A stretch of DNA of 64,000 bases. Origin: Caldilineaceae bacterium (GTDB lineage Bacteria; Chloroflexota; Anaerolineae; Caldilineales; Caldilineaceae). This document shows, in pieces, positions 1 to 8,214 of the stretch. The notes beneath the pieces are model-generated. The model searched no databases. It was not told the origin of the DNA and saw only the letters and a list, made by a program, of their open reading frames with translations. The stretch is taken from assembly GCA_020846635.1 (NCBI GenBank), contig JADLDO010000020.1:1-64000 (forward strand). Direction: 5' to 3'. The translations under genes and the position numbers were made by a program. Position 1 is the stretch's first letter, and every line of letters begins with the position of its first letter.

Positions 1-114
1 ACGCGCTAGAAAGGAGACTCCCCACTGCCGATGTAGCAACAACACCGCCATTTAGTGGACATCCAAACCGTTGAACAGAGGACTTTTCGAACCGCGATTC
101 TGCGGACATCTCAT

Positions 115-148
115 CCCGCCCTTGACATGGGCGGCTTCCGGGAGGGGT
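115..148. repeat. Degenerate copy of the dispersed 3'-end palindrome
   Basis: A short hairpin (CCGCCC at 116-121 pairing with GGGCGG at 129-134) runs into CTTCCGGGAGGGG. That last part matches the right arm of the palindrome family found nine times elsewhere in the window. Like the others it lies downstream of a stop codon, here that of the minus-strand SDR gene ending at 196. The left arm is decayed, so membership is tentative. The rest of positions 1-195 shows no gene. Confidence 0.3.
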
Positions 149-195
149 GTAGGGTAGATGTGTTCTCATCCAGCGTTGACTGGGTGGGGACTTTT

Positions 196-984
196 TTATT
201 GGGCGAGTTCCTGGGTATTGATCAGGGGCGGGTAGATGGCGAGGCGGCTGCTGAGGCCACCGTCTATGTAGAGCACTTGTCCGGTCATGAAGCTTGCGGC
301 AGGGGAGAGCAGGAAAGCAACCATCGCCGCGATATCTTGCGGCTTGCCCACGCGCTCCCAACTGTTTTGGGCGGGGGCTGGCGCGGTCGAACCGGTTTCG
401 GCAATATAGCCAGGTGCGATGGCGTTGACGCGAATCTCGTGGGGAATGAGTTCGACAGCAAGCTGGCGCGTGAAACCGGCAATCGCCCCCGCGGCTGCGG
501 CATAGAGTGAATGACCCGGAATGCCCGCAAAGGCTGCCACCGAGCCACTGTTGATGATGCTGCCACCTCCGCGTGCCTCCATCCAGCGTACCGCTTGCTG
601 GGTACAAAAGAAGGATCCGCGCATGTTGGTGTTGATCAGTTGCTCGAAGCGCGCGGGCGAGACTTCTAGCAAGGGGGCGGCCTCGGCGATTTCGGCATGG
701 TTGACCAGAATATCGAGACCGCCCAGGAAGGTTGCTGCCTCGTCAACAATATGAAAGCACCCGTTGACCTGGACGAGATCCCCAGTGATGGTGGTGGCGC
801 GGCCTCCAGCGGCGACAATGGCTTGAACAGTGCTGGTGAGGCTTGCAGCGCGGGAGTTATCTGGGAGATCATGCAGCGCGACCGCGGCCCCCTGGCGTGC
901 CAGTTCGGTGGCAATGGCGCGGCCTGTGACGCTGGCGGCCCCTGTGATGAGGGCAAGTTTATTGGCTAGGGACTGTTCGGTCAT
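196..984 (-). CDS. SDR-fold protein with degenerate active site
   Basis: A short-chain dehydrogenase/reductase-fold protein of 262 residues, the usual length of classical SDRs. Three signature motifs are altered. The nucleotide-binding glycine motif reads TGAASVTG (14-21) where TGxxxGIG is expected. NNAG reads NHAE (95-98). The catalytic YxxxK reads YAAAA (161-165), so Ser148 and Tyr161 are kept but the lysine is alanine. The C-terminal dinucleotide-site strand and helix (VNAIAPGYI) are intact. It follows a normal SDR gene by 53 bases on the same strand and looks like a duplicate of it. Without the lysine, standard hydride-transfer chemistry is unlikely. It may be a partner subunit for the neighbour, an enzyme with another activity, or a decaying copy. 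The reading frame is intact. Substrate unknown. Confidence 0.85.
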   Translation of the reverse strand: MTEQSLANKLALITGAASVTGRAIATELARQGAAVALHDLPDNSRAASLTSTVQAIVAAGGRATTITGDLVQVNGCFHIVDEAATFLGGLDILVNHAEIAEAAPLLEVSPARFEQLINTNMRGSFFCTQQAVRWMEARGGGSIINSGSVAAFAGIPGHSLYAAAAGAIAGFTRQLAVELIPHEIRVNAIAPGYIAETGSTAPAPAQNSWERVGKPQDIAAMVAFLLSPAASFMTGQVLYIDGGLSSRLAIYPPLINTQELAQ

Positions 985-1037
985 GTCTGGTTCCGTTGGC
1001 GTGACATAATACAGGTTTGCATAGTATCTCTACCGCC

Positions 1038-1820
1038 TTACAGCGGGGGCGCATCCACGGCGAGCTTGGTTGTGGTGCCGCCATCGACGTAGAGCGTTTG
1101 GCCCGTGATGAAGTCGGCAGCGTCGGAGAGGAGGAAGGCAGCGGCTTTAGCCGGGTCTTCCGCTCTGCCCACTCTGCCCCATGGGGAGAGACGCGCGCCT
1201 ATCTCGGTGGTGTAGCTGGGTGCAGCAAAGTGGCGTGGCACTTCGATATGACCCGGTGCGATGGCATTGACGCGGATGTGCTGCGGCACCAGTTCGATGG
1301 CAAGTTCGCGGGTGAGCGCCACAATGGCCGTTTTGGTCGAAGCATAGACGGCAAAGTTAGGCACACCCCCAAAAGCGTGAATCGAGGCAAGGTTGAGGAT
1401 GGCACCACCGCCACGCTGGTTCATCCAACGCACAGCTTGTTGGGTGCAGAAGTAGTGGCTGCGCAGGTTGACGTGGTAGAGATGGTCAAAGAGTTCGGGT
1501 GTTACCTGGAGGAAGGGCACTTTCTCGGTGATGCCCGCGTTGTTGACTAGAATATCAAGGCCACCCAGGAAGGCGGCGGCTTCATCGACCACACGCAGGC
1601 AGTTGTCCACCGTAGACAAATCGCCGTGGACTTTGCCCGCGCGCCCGCCATGCGCGCTGATCTCTTGAATGAGCGTATCGGCTCCGGCGGGCGAGAAGGG
1701 ATAATGGGCGACGACCGCAGCTCCCTGGCGCGCAAGCTCGCGGGCAATACCGTAGCCAATGCCGGTGGCTTCCACGCCTGTCACCAGGGCAAGTTTGCCT
1801 GTAAATGAGCCGGTAGTCAT
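1038..1820 (-). CDS. SDR family oxidoreductase
   Basis: A classical short-chain dehydrogenase/reductase of 260 residues, expected to use NAD(P)H on an alcohol or ketone in the cytoplasm. The first strand carries a slightly expanded glycine motif (TGVEATGIG), followed by NNAG, a catalytic serine, YASTK and VNAIAPGHI. All catalytic residues are present, unlike in the paralogue directly downstream. The start has a clear AGGAG about 7 bases upstream. It lies 38 bases after a lipoprotein gene, in a minus-strand run that begins with an amidohydrolase. The substrate cannot be read from the sequence. Confidence 0.9.
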   Translation of the reverse strand: MTTGSFTGKLALVTGVEATGIGYGIARELARQGAAVVAHYPFSPAGADTLIQEISAHGGRAGKVHGDLSTVDNCLRVVDEAAAFLGGLDILVNNAGITEKVPFLQVTPELFDHLYHVNLRSHYFCTQQAVRWMNQRGGGAILNLASIHAFGGVPNFAVYASTKTAIVALTRELAIELVPQHIRVNAIAPGHIEVPRHFAAPSYTTEIGARLSPWGRVGRAEDPAKAAAFLLSDAADFITGQTLYVDGGTTTKLAVDAPPL

Positions 1821-1858
1821 GAACTTCTCCTGTTACTAGTGGGTGAGGCTTAGCCTTG

Positions 1859-2761
1859 CTATTCGGCAGGCGTGACGCTGTTATCGGTTAGGTTGAGGAT
1901 GAACGCTTGCCCTTTGCTCCATGTGTCTGCGTCCCAAATTGCCAATATGAGTTCATCCGGCGTGGGCCATGCTGCGGGTATCAGCGGGCGTTCGTCCCTT
2001 TGCAGATGAGGCGTCAGGCTCATCTCTTGGATGTTGACTGTATAGATCGAGGTCGCTGCTGCCCAGCCGCCCATGCATGGTTGGTGGGCAACGACAAATG
2101 CGACATGGTTGTTGTCCGGCGACCAAACGATCTCGCCCAGTTGATCGCTATCGCCAAGAATGGGCGCGACATCCAGCATGGTATAGTCGTAGCTTGCCAT
2201 GTCAAGGACGTATAAGGACTTTTCGTCTTGATTTCTGGCGTGGTAGGCAACGCGTTTTGAATCTGGAGAAACAGAGAGTGTCCAAGCCGAATCTGGTGGC
2301 AGAATTCCGCGGCTTTCACCCGTTGCCAGGTCAAGCTCATATAGATCAGAAGCATCCAGAAACAAGGCACAGCCGTCTGGATGAGGAACATTGCCATAAT
2401 AGAGTCGTGTACCGTCTTGCGACCAGGACTTTGGCTTCATCACGGTATAGCCAAGACCAAACGGTGCATAGCCGTCCAGCAAACTATATTGGATCGAGCC
2501 ATCCACCTTTTCGACCACAAAACGTTGGTAATACTCGTCTCCGGGGCGAGGTGTTTGCAGTGTGGAAGTGGCGATCCATTCGCCATTGGGCGAGGTGAAC
2601 TGTTCCGTTGTCGTCACGCTGTTTTCTGGAGTTGGTGTGGCTGCCAGTGGCGATTCGGCTGGGGTGATGGGTTGAATGGGCGCACAGCCGCTTTGCAGAA
2701 GCAAAAGGGCGAGTAGGGCAGCCGGCCACCAGCCTAAGCGCGCGGGCAATGGGATCGGCAT
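1859..2761 (-). CDS. Lipoprotein with beta-propeller-like repeats
   Basis: A 300-residue exported protein with a type II signal peptide: basic start, leucine-rich core and the lipobox LQSGC, so the mature protein should be lipid-anchored. The body has repeated strands of the kind WSPDNNHVAFV, SPDSKRVAYHA and SQDGTRLYYG, typical of TolB/WD40-like (PD40) propellers. The start at 2761 was chosen over an upstream ATG at 2800 because AAAGGAGAG lies about 8 bases before it and because it puts the signal peptide near the N terminus. Its partner is unknown. It lies between an amidohydrolase and two SDR genes on the same strand. Confidence 0.8.
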   Translation of the reverse strand: MPIPLPARLGWWPAALLALLLLQSGCAPIQPITPAESPLAATPTPENSVTTTEQFTSPNGEWIATSTLQTPRPGDEYYQRFVVEKVDGSIQYSLLDGYAPFGLGYTVMKPKSWSQDGTRLYYGNVPHPDGCALFLDASDLYELDLATGESRGILPPDSAWTLSVSPDSKRVAYHARNQDEKSLYVLDMASYDYTMLDVAPILGDSDQLGEIVWSPDNNHVAFVVAHQPCMGGWAAATSIYTVNIQEMSLTPHLQRDERPLIPAAWPTPDELILAIWDADTWSKGQAFILNLTDNSVTPAE

Positions 2762-2802
2762 GGATGAACTCTCCTTTCGAGAGGAGCGAATCAAACGCAA
2801 AT

Positions 2803-3555
2803 TCAGTCCAAGTGAAAGACGCGCCGCGCTGTGCCGCCGAGAATGGCGCTGAGTTGGTTGTCGTCTAGCCCAATCGCGTGTAGCTTGGCAAGCTCTGGAG
2901 CCACGTTGGTCAGGTGGTCGGAGCCGAACATGACTCGATCCGCCCCTAAGCTTTTGGTCATGGCTTCGACCTGGAAGCTAGGGCTCCACGAGTGTTCGAG
3001 AATGATATTGGGGCAGACCTGTGCCGCGACCAGGGCTTCGGCATAGTAGACGCCATATCCGGCATGGGCCAAGACGATGGTGAGGTCGGGATACTTAAGC
3101 GCTGGTGGAATGGCGAGGGCAGGCAAGGCAAAAGGCGCACCCAACCCGGTATGGATGATGACCGGCACGCCAAGCTCCTGCGCGGTGGCAAAGACGATTT
3201 CGGCGACAGGGTGATTGGGCGCAACGGCATGGACGGAAGGGTCGATCTTGATGGCCTTGAAGCCCAGATCGCGGATGCAGCGCGTCACCTCGCGGCGATA
3301 GTCGGCTTCGGGCAGGCGACAACTCACGTTTGCCATGCCATAGATCGCTCCTGGCTGTGCCTCTGCCAAACGTGCGATGCGGTCATGGATGGCAACGACC
3401 TCTAGCCCCTGGAATGGTTGGGGCATCACCAGCGCCACATCAATACCGTGGCCGCGCATGGTGGCGAGCAGCCCTTCTTCGCTGATGTCAACGCCGCTCA
3501 AGAGCGATTGGCCGAGGTGGCAGTGGGCGTCAATGACAAATTTGCCGCGGATCAT
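2803..3555 (-). CDS. Amidohydrolase family 2 protein
   Basis: A 250-residue TIM-barrel hydrolase of the amidohydrolase_2 (COG2159-like) type, a metal-dependent family of hydrolases and decarboxylases. The N terminus carries the metal-binding motif DAHCHL (9-14). A histidine after the fourth strand (IIHTGLG), a later HAGYG and the C-terminal FGSDH aspartate complete the expected ligand set. It is the first gene of a minus-strand run (41 bases to the lipoprotein gene), divergent from the exporter gene at 3838. The substrate is unknown. The linked SDRs suggest breakdown of a small organic acid or lactone, which is inference only. Confidence 0.85.
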   Translation of the reverse strand: MIRGKFVIDAHCHLGQSLLSGVDISEEGLLATMRGHGIDVALVMPQPFQGLEVVAIHDRIARLAEAQPGAIYGMANVSCRLPEADYRREVTRCIRDLGFKAIKIDPSVHAVAPNHPVAEIVFATAQELGVPVIIHTGLGAPFALPALAIPPALKYPDLTIVLAHAGYGVYYAEALVAAQVCPNIILEHSWSPSFQVEAMTKSLGADRVMFGSDHLTNVAPELAKLHAIGLDDNQLSAILGGTARRVFHLD

Positions 3556-3729
3556 GGTGCATGGCTCCAGAGTGTGGCGGTTGGTTCTATTATGGATAGT
3601 AGGCAGTGGATAGATTGATGTGCCTATCTCTTGCGACTATATCATCGGCGCAATGACTTTGCCAATCCTGGCAGAGAGAGCGGCTGCGTTGTATACCCAG
3701 AGCAAAATCGAATTGGCCTAGTGGCATGT

Positions 3730-3767
3730 TTGCATCTTCCTTACAGTGCCACTACGATCTGCGTAGT
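3730..3767 (+). promoter_or_regulatory. Putative promoter with overlapping inverted repeat
   Basis: TTGCAT (3730-3735), a 17-base spacer and TACGAT (3753-3758) form a reasonable sigma70-type promoter for the exporter gene at 3838. An inverted repeat ACTACG-5-CGTAGT (3751-3767) covers the -10 box, a position suited to a repressor operator. This is by eye only. No regulator gene is adjacent. Confidence 0.4.
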
Positions 3768-3837
3768 AACATAGTTTTGATTCCAAAGTGCTGGGCTGTG
3801 CCATATGGCTAGGGGACCAGGCGGAAAGGAAATCTTT

Positions 3838-5349
3838 GTGTCACAAAAGCGTACTTTTATTGTTGTTGTCGGGATTATGCTGAGCCTCTTTATGGGGTCA
3901 ATGGAGGGGACTGTCATCGCGACGGCGATGCCCACCATCGTTGCTCAATTGGGTGGGCTGGAGATCTATAGCTGGGCCTTCTCCGCCTATATGTTGATGT
4001 CAACCTGTACGGTGCCGGTCTATGGCAAACTTTCCGATATTTATGGGCGGCGCAATATTTACGCCGTGGCGATGACGCTCTTTCTGATCGGGTCGGTGCT
4101 CTGTGGGCTGTCGCAAAGCATGGAGCAGTTGATCTTTTTCCGGGCCTTGCAAGGTGTTGGCGCGGGTGGTGTGATGCCGCTGGCCTTTATCATTATTGGC
4201 GACCTCTTTTCGTTTGAGCAGCGCGCGCGTATGCAGGGCTTCTTTTCCGGCGTGTGGGGCGTCTCGTCGATTATTGGCCCTGTCCTGGGTGGCTTTCTCG
4301 TCGATCAGATATCATGGCATTGGGTCTTCTATGTCAATGTGATTCCCGGCATTGTGGCCTTTGCATTGGTTTGGTTTGCGTGGCAGGACCAAATTGGGCG
4401 CAAAGAAGGGGTGGCGATTGACTATGCGGGGGCGGGCTTGCTGATCGTCTCTGTGGTGGTGCTGCTGCTCGGCCTGACTGAATTAGGTACCCCGCTGGGA
4501 ATGGGGCTGTTGGCAGCGGCAGTTGCCGGTTTTATCTTGCTCTGGTTCGTGGAGCGGCGCGCGGCTGATCCGGTCTTACCGCTCCACCTTTTTCGCGACC
4601 GTCTTTTTGTCACGGCGACGCTGCATGGGGTGTTGTCGGGGTGGGCGATGTTTGGCAGCTTGTCCTATGTACCTCTCTTTGTACAGTCTGTGATGGGGGC
4701 TTCGGCAACCGAGGCAGGCACGACAATCACGCCGATGATGCTGGGCTGGGTGGCGGCGTCAATTGTGGGAGGGCGGCTCTTGCTGCGCATGGGCTATCGT
4801 ACCGTGGCATTGGTCGGGATGGTGCTGTTGACGTTGGGCGCGTTTTTGGTTTCGCAGACAGGCACCGACGCCAACCGTTTCGAAGTGATGGTCTATCTGA
4901 CGATGATGGGGGTCGGCATGGGCCTGTCAGTGCCTTCCTTCCTGATCGCGGTGCAAAGCAGCGTACCCAAGCACAGTTTGGGTACTGCCACCTCCACGCT
5001 CCAATTCAGCCGCAGCATGGGTGGCACGCTCGGTGTCAGCGTCATGGGCGCATTTTTGGCCGCGCGGCTGTCTAGCGCGCTGATAGCGGCTGGGTTGGAC
5101 CCCAATGCGGTTTCGCTCGAAGGGATGATCGATGGCGCAGAAGGCGCTGCTGCGGCGGTAACAGGCCCCATGCGTGATGCGATGGCAATCGCCATTGAAG
5201 GGGTCTTTGAGCTGGCGTTTATCGCTGCGGCGTTGGGGTTGGTTGCCACCTTCTTTGCACCCACGGGTCGCATTGGTCACATGGCGCAGCCGTCCACCCA
5301 GGCTGAAGAAGTTGGCGCGCCGGTCACGGATTTTGCATCGGAGTTGTAG
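3838..5349 (+). CDS. DHA2-family MFS drug exporter
   Basis: A 503-residue major facilitator of the 14-helix DHA2 (EmrB/QacA) type, expected to expel hydrophobic compounds by proton antiport. Motif A (GKLSDIYGRR) lies between helices 2 and 3, and motif C (IIGPVLGGFLVDQ) in helix 5 marks antiporters. The conserved ISWHWVFYVN follows. The early SMEGTVIATAMPTI has Glu where many relatives have Asp (LDxTIVNVA). The GTG at 3838 is preferred to the ATG at 3805 because AAAGGA lies 7 bases upstream. It is transcribed alone, with an inverted repeat over its likely promoter. The substrate is unknown. Confidence 0.9.
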   Translation: MSQKRTFIVVVGIMLSLFMGSMEGTVIATAMPTIVAQLGGLEIYSWAFSAYMLMSTCTVPVYGKLSDIYGRRNIYAVAMTLFLIGSVLCGLSQSMEQLIFFRALQGVGAGGVMPLAFIIIGDLFSFEQRARMQGFFSGVWGVSSIIGPVLGGFLVDQISWHWVFYVNVIPGIVAFALVWFAWQDQIGRKEGVAIDYAGAGLLIVSVVVLLLGLTELGTPLGMGLLAAAVAGFILLWFVERRAADPVLPLHLFRDRLFVTATLHGVLSGWAMFGSLSYVPLFVQSVMGASATEAGTTITPMMLGWVAASIVGGRLLLRMGYRTVALVGMVLLTLGAFLVSQTGTDANRFEVMVYLTMMGVGMGLSVPSFLIAVQSSVPKHSLGTATSTLQFSRSMGGTLGVSVMGAFLAARLSSALIAAGLDPNAVSLEGMIDGAEGAAAAVTGPMRDAMAIAIEGVFELAFIAAALGLVATFFAPTGRIGHMAQPSTQAEEVGAPVTDFASEL

Positions 5350-5479
5350 ACGAAGCGTGTGTTGACGCAGATGTTGACGTTCCTGTCACACCTACGCTGA
5401 CAGGGCAGTGACGTTCTGCGTGTATGATGGGGTTAAGAAGAAATCAATCATCTTAACCAATAGAAAAAGGAGCAGACAG

Positions 5480-6259
5480 ATGAATGCCAAACGATTTGAC
5501 GGCAAAGTGGCTGTGGTCACCGGAGCGGCTTCCGGTATCGGTGAGGCAATCTCCCGCCAACTGTTGAGTGAGGGTGCGCGCGTGGTCGCCGCCGATATCA
5601 ATGCGGAGCGACTGGCGAAGTTAGAAGCGGAGTTCAGCGGCAACCTCGTCGGCGTTGTCACCGATGTCACCAAGGAGGACGCTGTTGCGGCGATGGTGGC
5701 AACCGCAGTGGAGCGGTTTGGTGGTCTGGATGTGGCCTTTAACGTCGCAGGCGCGGCGCGTGCAGGAGCGATTGTGGATTTGGCCGAGAGCGACTGGGAT
5801 TTCACGGTTGACCTCGTGCTGAAGGGCGTTTTCTTGAGCACTAAGCACGAAGCCAAGCAGATGCAGAAGAGCGGTGTTAAGGGTGCTATTGTCAATATCT
5901 CTTCCCTAAACGCACATGTGCCGATGTTTGGGGGCAGCGCGTACGCTGCGGCGAAGGCGGGTGTGGAGATGTTCACCAAGAACGCCGCCCTTGAATTGGG
6001 CCGTGACGGGATTCGTGTCAATGCCATCCTGCCCGGTCTGGTACAAACGCCGTTGACATCAGGGATGACAGGCAACGAGGCGCTTAACCAGGATTTCATT
6101 AACCGTATCCCTTTGGGGCGATCGGGCGTGCCGGATGACATTGCCTCCCCTGCTGTCTTCCTTGCTAGTGACGCAGCGGCCTATGTGACTGGGACAAGCC
6201 TGGTGGTCGATGGTGGATGGGAGATTACCAACTACCCGGATTTGAGCAAGTATATGTAG
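5480..6259 (+). CDS. SDR family oxidoreductase
   Basis: A 259-residue classical SDR with a complete site: TGAASGIGEA for the dinucleotide, NVAGAAR in the NNAG position, a catalytic serine in NISSLNAH, and YAAAK. The C terminus ends with the common SLVVDGGW motif. The ATG at 5480 has AAAAAGGAG about 8 bases upstream. A longer in-frame start at 5408 has no such site and would add an unlike tail. The gene stands alone, followed 31 bases on by a palindrome with a T run. Substrate unknown. Confidence 0.9.
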   Translation: MNAKRFDGKVAVVTGAASGIGEAISRQLLSEGARVVAADINAERLAKLEAEFSGNLVGVVTDVTKEDAVAAMVATAVERFGGLDVAFNVAGAARAGAIVDLAESDWDFTVDLVLKGVFLSTKHEAKQMQKSGVKGAIVNISSLNAHVPMFGGSAYAAAKAGVEMFTKNAALELGRDGIRVNAILPGLVQTPLTSGMTGNEALNQDFINRIPLGRSGVPDDIASPAVFLASDAAAYVTGTSLVVDGGWEITNYPDLSKYM

Positions 6260-6289
6260 TGGGGTAGTACATATCTAGCAATGACTTAT

Positions 6290-6330
6290 ACCCTCCCGGA
6301 AGCTTCAAGCTTCCGGGAGGGTCTTTTTTT
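6290..6330 (+). terminator. Palindrome with T run between convergent genes
   Basis: ACCCTCCCGGAAGCTT pairs with AAGCTTCCGGGAGGGT around a very short loop and is followed by a run of Ts on the plus strand. It is one of two copies of the dispersed palindrome that look like a real intrinsic terminator. It ends the SDR gene and its T run overlaps the stop codon of the convergent DUF885 gene. Confidence 0.8.
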
Positions 6331-7975
6331 ACCCCAACATGCGCGCAGCGATCAGCCTGACGGGGGGGGAGCCGTAGGAGAGCAGCGTATCGTGGAAACT
6401 CTTGAGGCTGTAGTCATCGCCCTGTTGCGCTTGCCAGCGGCGGCGCAGATCGTGGATGGCAGTCTTGCCCAGCAGGTAGGCGGAGGGATAGGTGGGATTG
6501 TCGTGGGTGGTGTAGCGGCGTACTTCCCCTTCTGCCATGCGGCGATCCAGATGGACTTCGCTGACCATCAGATCGACCGCTTCTTCAAACCGCATTGAGC
6601 GTGTATGCAGCCCGCTGTCGACCACCACACGCGCTGAACGCCAGAGCGCGTTACGCAGCTTAAAGAGGCGCACGCCCGGCTCCGCCATAAAGCCGGTCTC
6701 CTCCATCAAATCTTCGGTATAAAGCCCCCATCCTTCCACCAGCACCGGGCTGCTGAAATAGCGGCGCATGGGTGAGGTGGCGGTAGCTAATTTGTGATGC
6801 ACCTTTTGGGTGTGATGGCCCGGATAAATTTCGTGCAGCGTGATCGAGCGGGCAAAGGCAGTGCAGTTGTCGCGCATGTGCTGTCGCTGCTGGTCGGCGG
6901 GCGCGCCGGTGTCAAGCGATGTGATGACGAGGTCGCTGTGCAGCCCCGGCGCAAAGGGGGGCGTCGTAAACATGAGGCCCAGCGGCGCACCGGCGCGCAG
7001 ATATTCGGGCAGCCACTTGACATCTGCCTCCTCACCTTCGGGCAGCGTAATCAACTCGGCGGCAACACAGTGGGCGCGCGCCCGTACCATCTCAGCGTGA
7101 TAGGTCGCCAGAAACTCTGAACCCTGGGGATGGTTGTCCTTCACGCGCTCGATCTGCTCCATCCAACTGCGCGTAGGGTCAAGCGCTCGCGCATAATCCT
7201 CCAGGGCTTCCCGGTCGGCTGCCATCTGAGCGAGGCCAAACTCGTGGAGCTGGCGATGATCCAGATCGAGCAAGTGGAAGTATTTGAGCAGATAGTCGAA
7301 GTGATCTGGGCCACAGGCGAAACTGCCCGTGGCATGGGCATGGAACTCCTCAAGGAATTGTTCAAACTCATCCAGCGCGCTCTGCACAGCGGCAGTGGCA
7401 TGGGCGAGGTCTTTTTGCAGCGTCTCTTCTAATTGGCGCGCAAAACCGGGAATGGCTGTGGCGAGAAAGTGGCGCAGCCCCTTGACCGCGGCAAGCGCCA
7501 TCTCTACATGCAGCGGCGCGGTGATGGCGGTGAGATTGGTCTGGACGGTGGCAAGATAGCGGGGAGCCAGCCGCAGCCGCGCCCAAAGCCGTTCTGCCTG
7601 GGCAATGGGCGACTGCCCATCGGCGCGCATCAAAACCGAAAAGGCTGTCCCCAACTGTTCGACATACCAATAGGGCGCGCACATCCAAATGGCGCGGTCT
7701 TGCAGGCGGCGCAGGCTGGTACGCACATCGATCAGCGCCAGTTGATGATCCATGCGTGCGTCAGCGTCTAGGAGGGTGGGGTCAATGGCATGGAAGCGGC
7801 TCAGGAACACCTGGCGCTTGGCAATCTCTTCGGTATAAGCCTCGGCACTGTGATCGCCCAGGGTGGAATCATAGTCACGGATGCCCAACTGGCTTGCCTC
7901 GATGGGGTCGGCAGCAAAAACCAGTTGGAGATACTCGTCGATCAGCGCGGCGAGTTCGGTTTGGGTGGTAGTCAC
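6329..7975 (-). CDS. DUF885 family metallopeptidase-like hydrolase
   Basis: A 548-residue protein of the DUF885 family, thought to be zinc-dependent peptidases. The key motif HEIYPGHH at about residue 380 supplies the HExxxGH-type histidines and glutamate. EGWGLYTEDLMEE at about 410 supplies a further glutamate. There is no signal peptide, so it should act in the cytoplasm. The start is GTG at 7975, and upstream sequence gives only a weak ribosome site. It is the last gene of a minus-strand block containing an oligopeptide-type ABC system, so it may break down imported peptides or amides. That role is inferred from position. Confidence 0.85.
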   Translation of the reverse strand: MTTTQTELAALIDEYLQLVFAADPIEASQLGIRDYDSTLGDHSAEAYTEEIAKRQVFLSRFHAIDPTLLDADARMDHQLALIDVRTSLRRLQDRAIWMCAPYWYVEQLGTAFSVLMRADGQSPIAQAERLWARLRLAPRYLATVQTNLTAITAPLHVEMALAAVKGLRHFLATAIPGFARQLEETLQKDLAHATAAVQSALDEFEQFLEEFHAHATGSFACGPDHFDYLLKYFHLLDLDHRQLHEFGLAQMAADREALEDYARALDPTRSWMEQIERVKDNHPQGSEFLATYHAEMVRARAHCVAAELITLPEGEEADVKWLPEYLRAGAPLGLMFTTPPFAPGLHSDLVITSLDTGAPADQQRQHMRDNCTAFARSITLHEIYPGHHTQKVHHKLATATSPMRRYFSSPVLVEGWGLYTEDLMEETGFMAEPGVRLFKLRNALWRSARVVVDSGLHTRSMRFEEAVDLMVSEVHLDRRMAEGEVRRYTTHDNPTYPSAYLLGKTAIHDLRRRWQAQQGDDYSLKSFHDTLLSYGSPPVRLIAARMLG

Positions 7976-8133
7976 AAGTCTCTAGCTTTCTGGGCAATCT
8001 TTTTTGCGGTTTATTATCGGCATATTTGATAACAATATTTCAGTTCACTATATTTCAGATCATTCAGATCAATAGTAAGCACAAGAGCATGTTTTGCAAA
8101 AACAGTGTGCGCAACAATCCTCTCTACAACAAT

Positions 8134-8167
8134 ACCCTCCCGGAGGCTTCGGAGCTTCCGGGAGGGT
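8134..8167. repeat. Dispersed GC-rich palindrome
   Basis: ACCCTCCCGGAGGCTTC and GGAGCTTCCGGGAGGGT form a stem with almost no loop. It lies 47 bases past the stop codon of the minus-strand amidohydrolase (8215) and upstream of the DUF885 gene. No T run follows on either strand, so it is not a classic terminator. Confidence 0.8.
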
Positions 8168-8214
8168 TGAATGCGAGGATGTAGTGCGATATGGAGGGGG
8201 CAGACGAGACGAGG

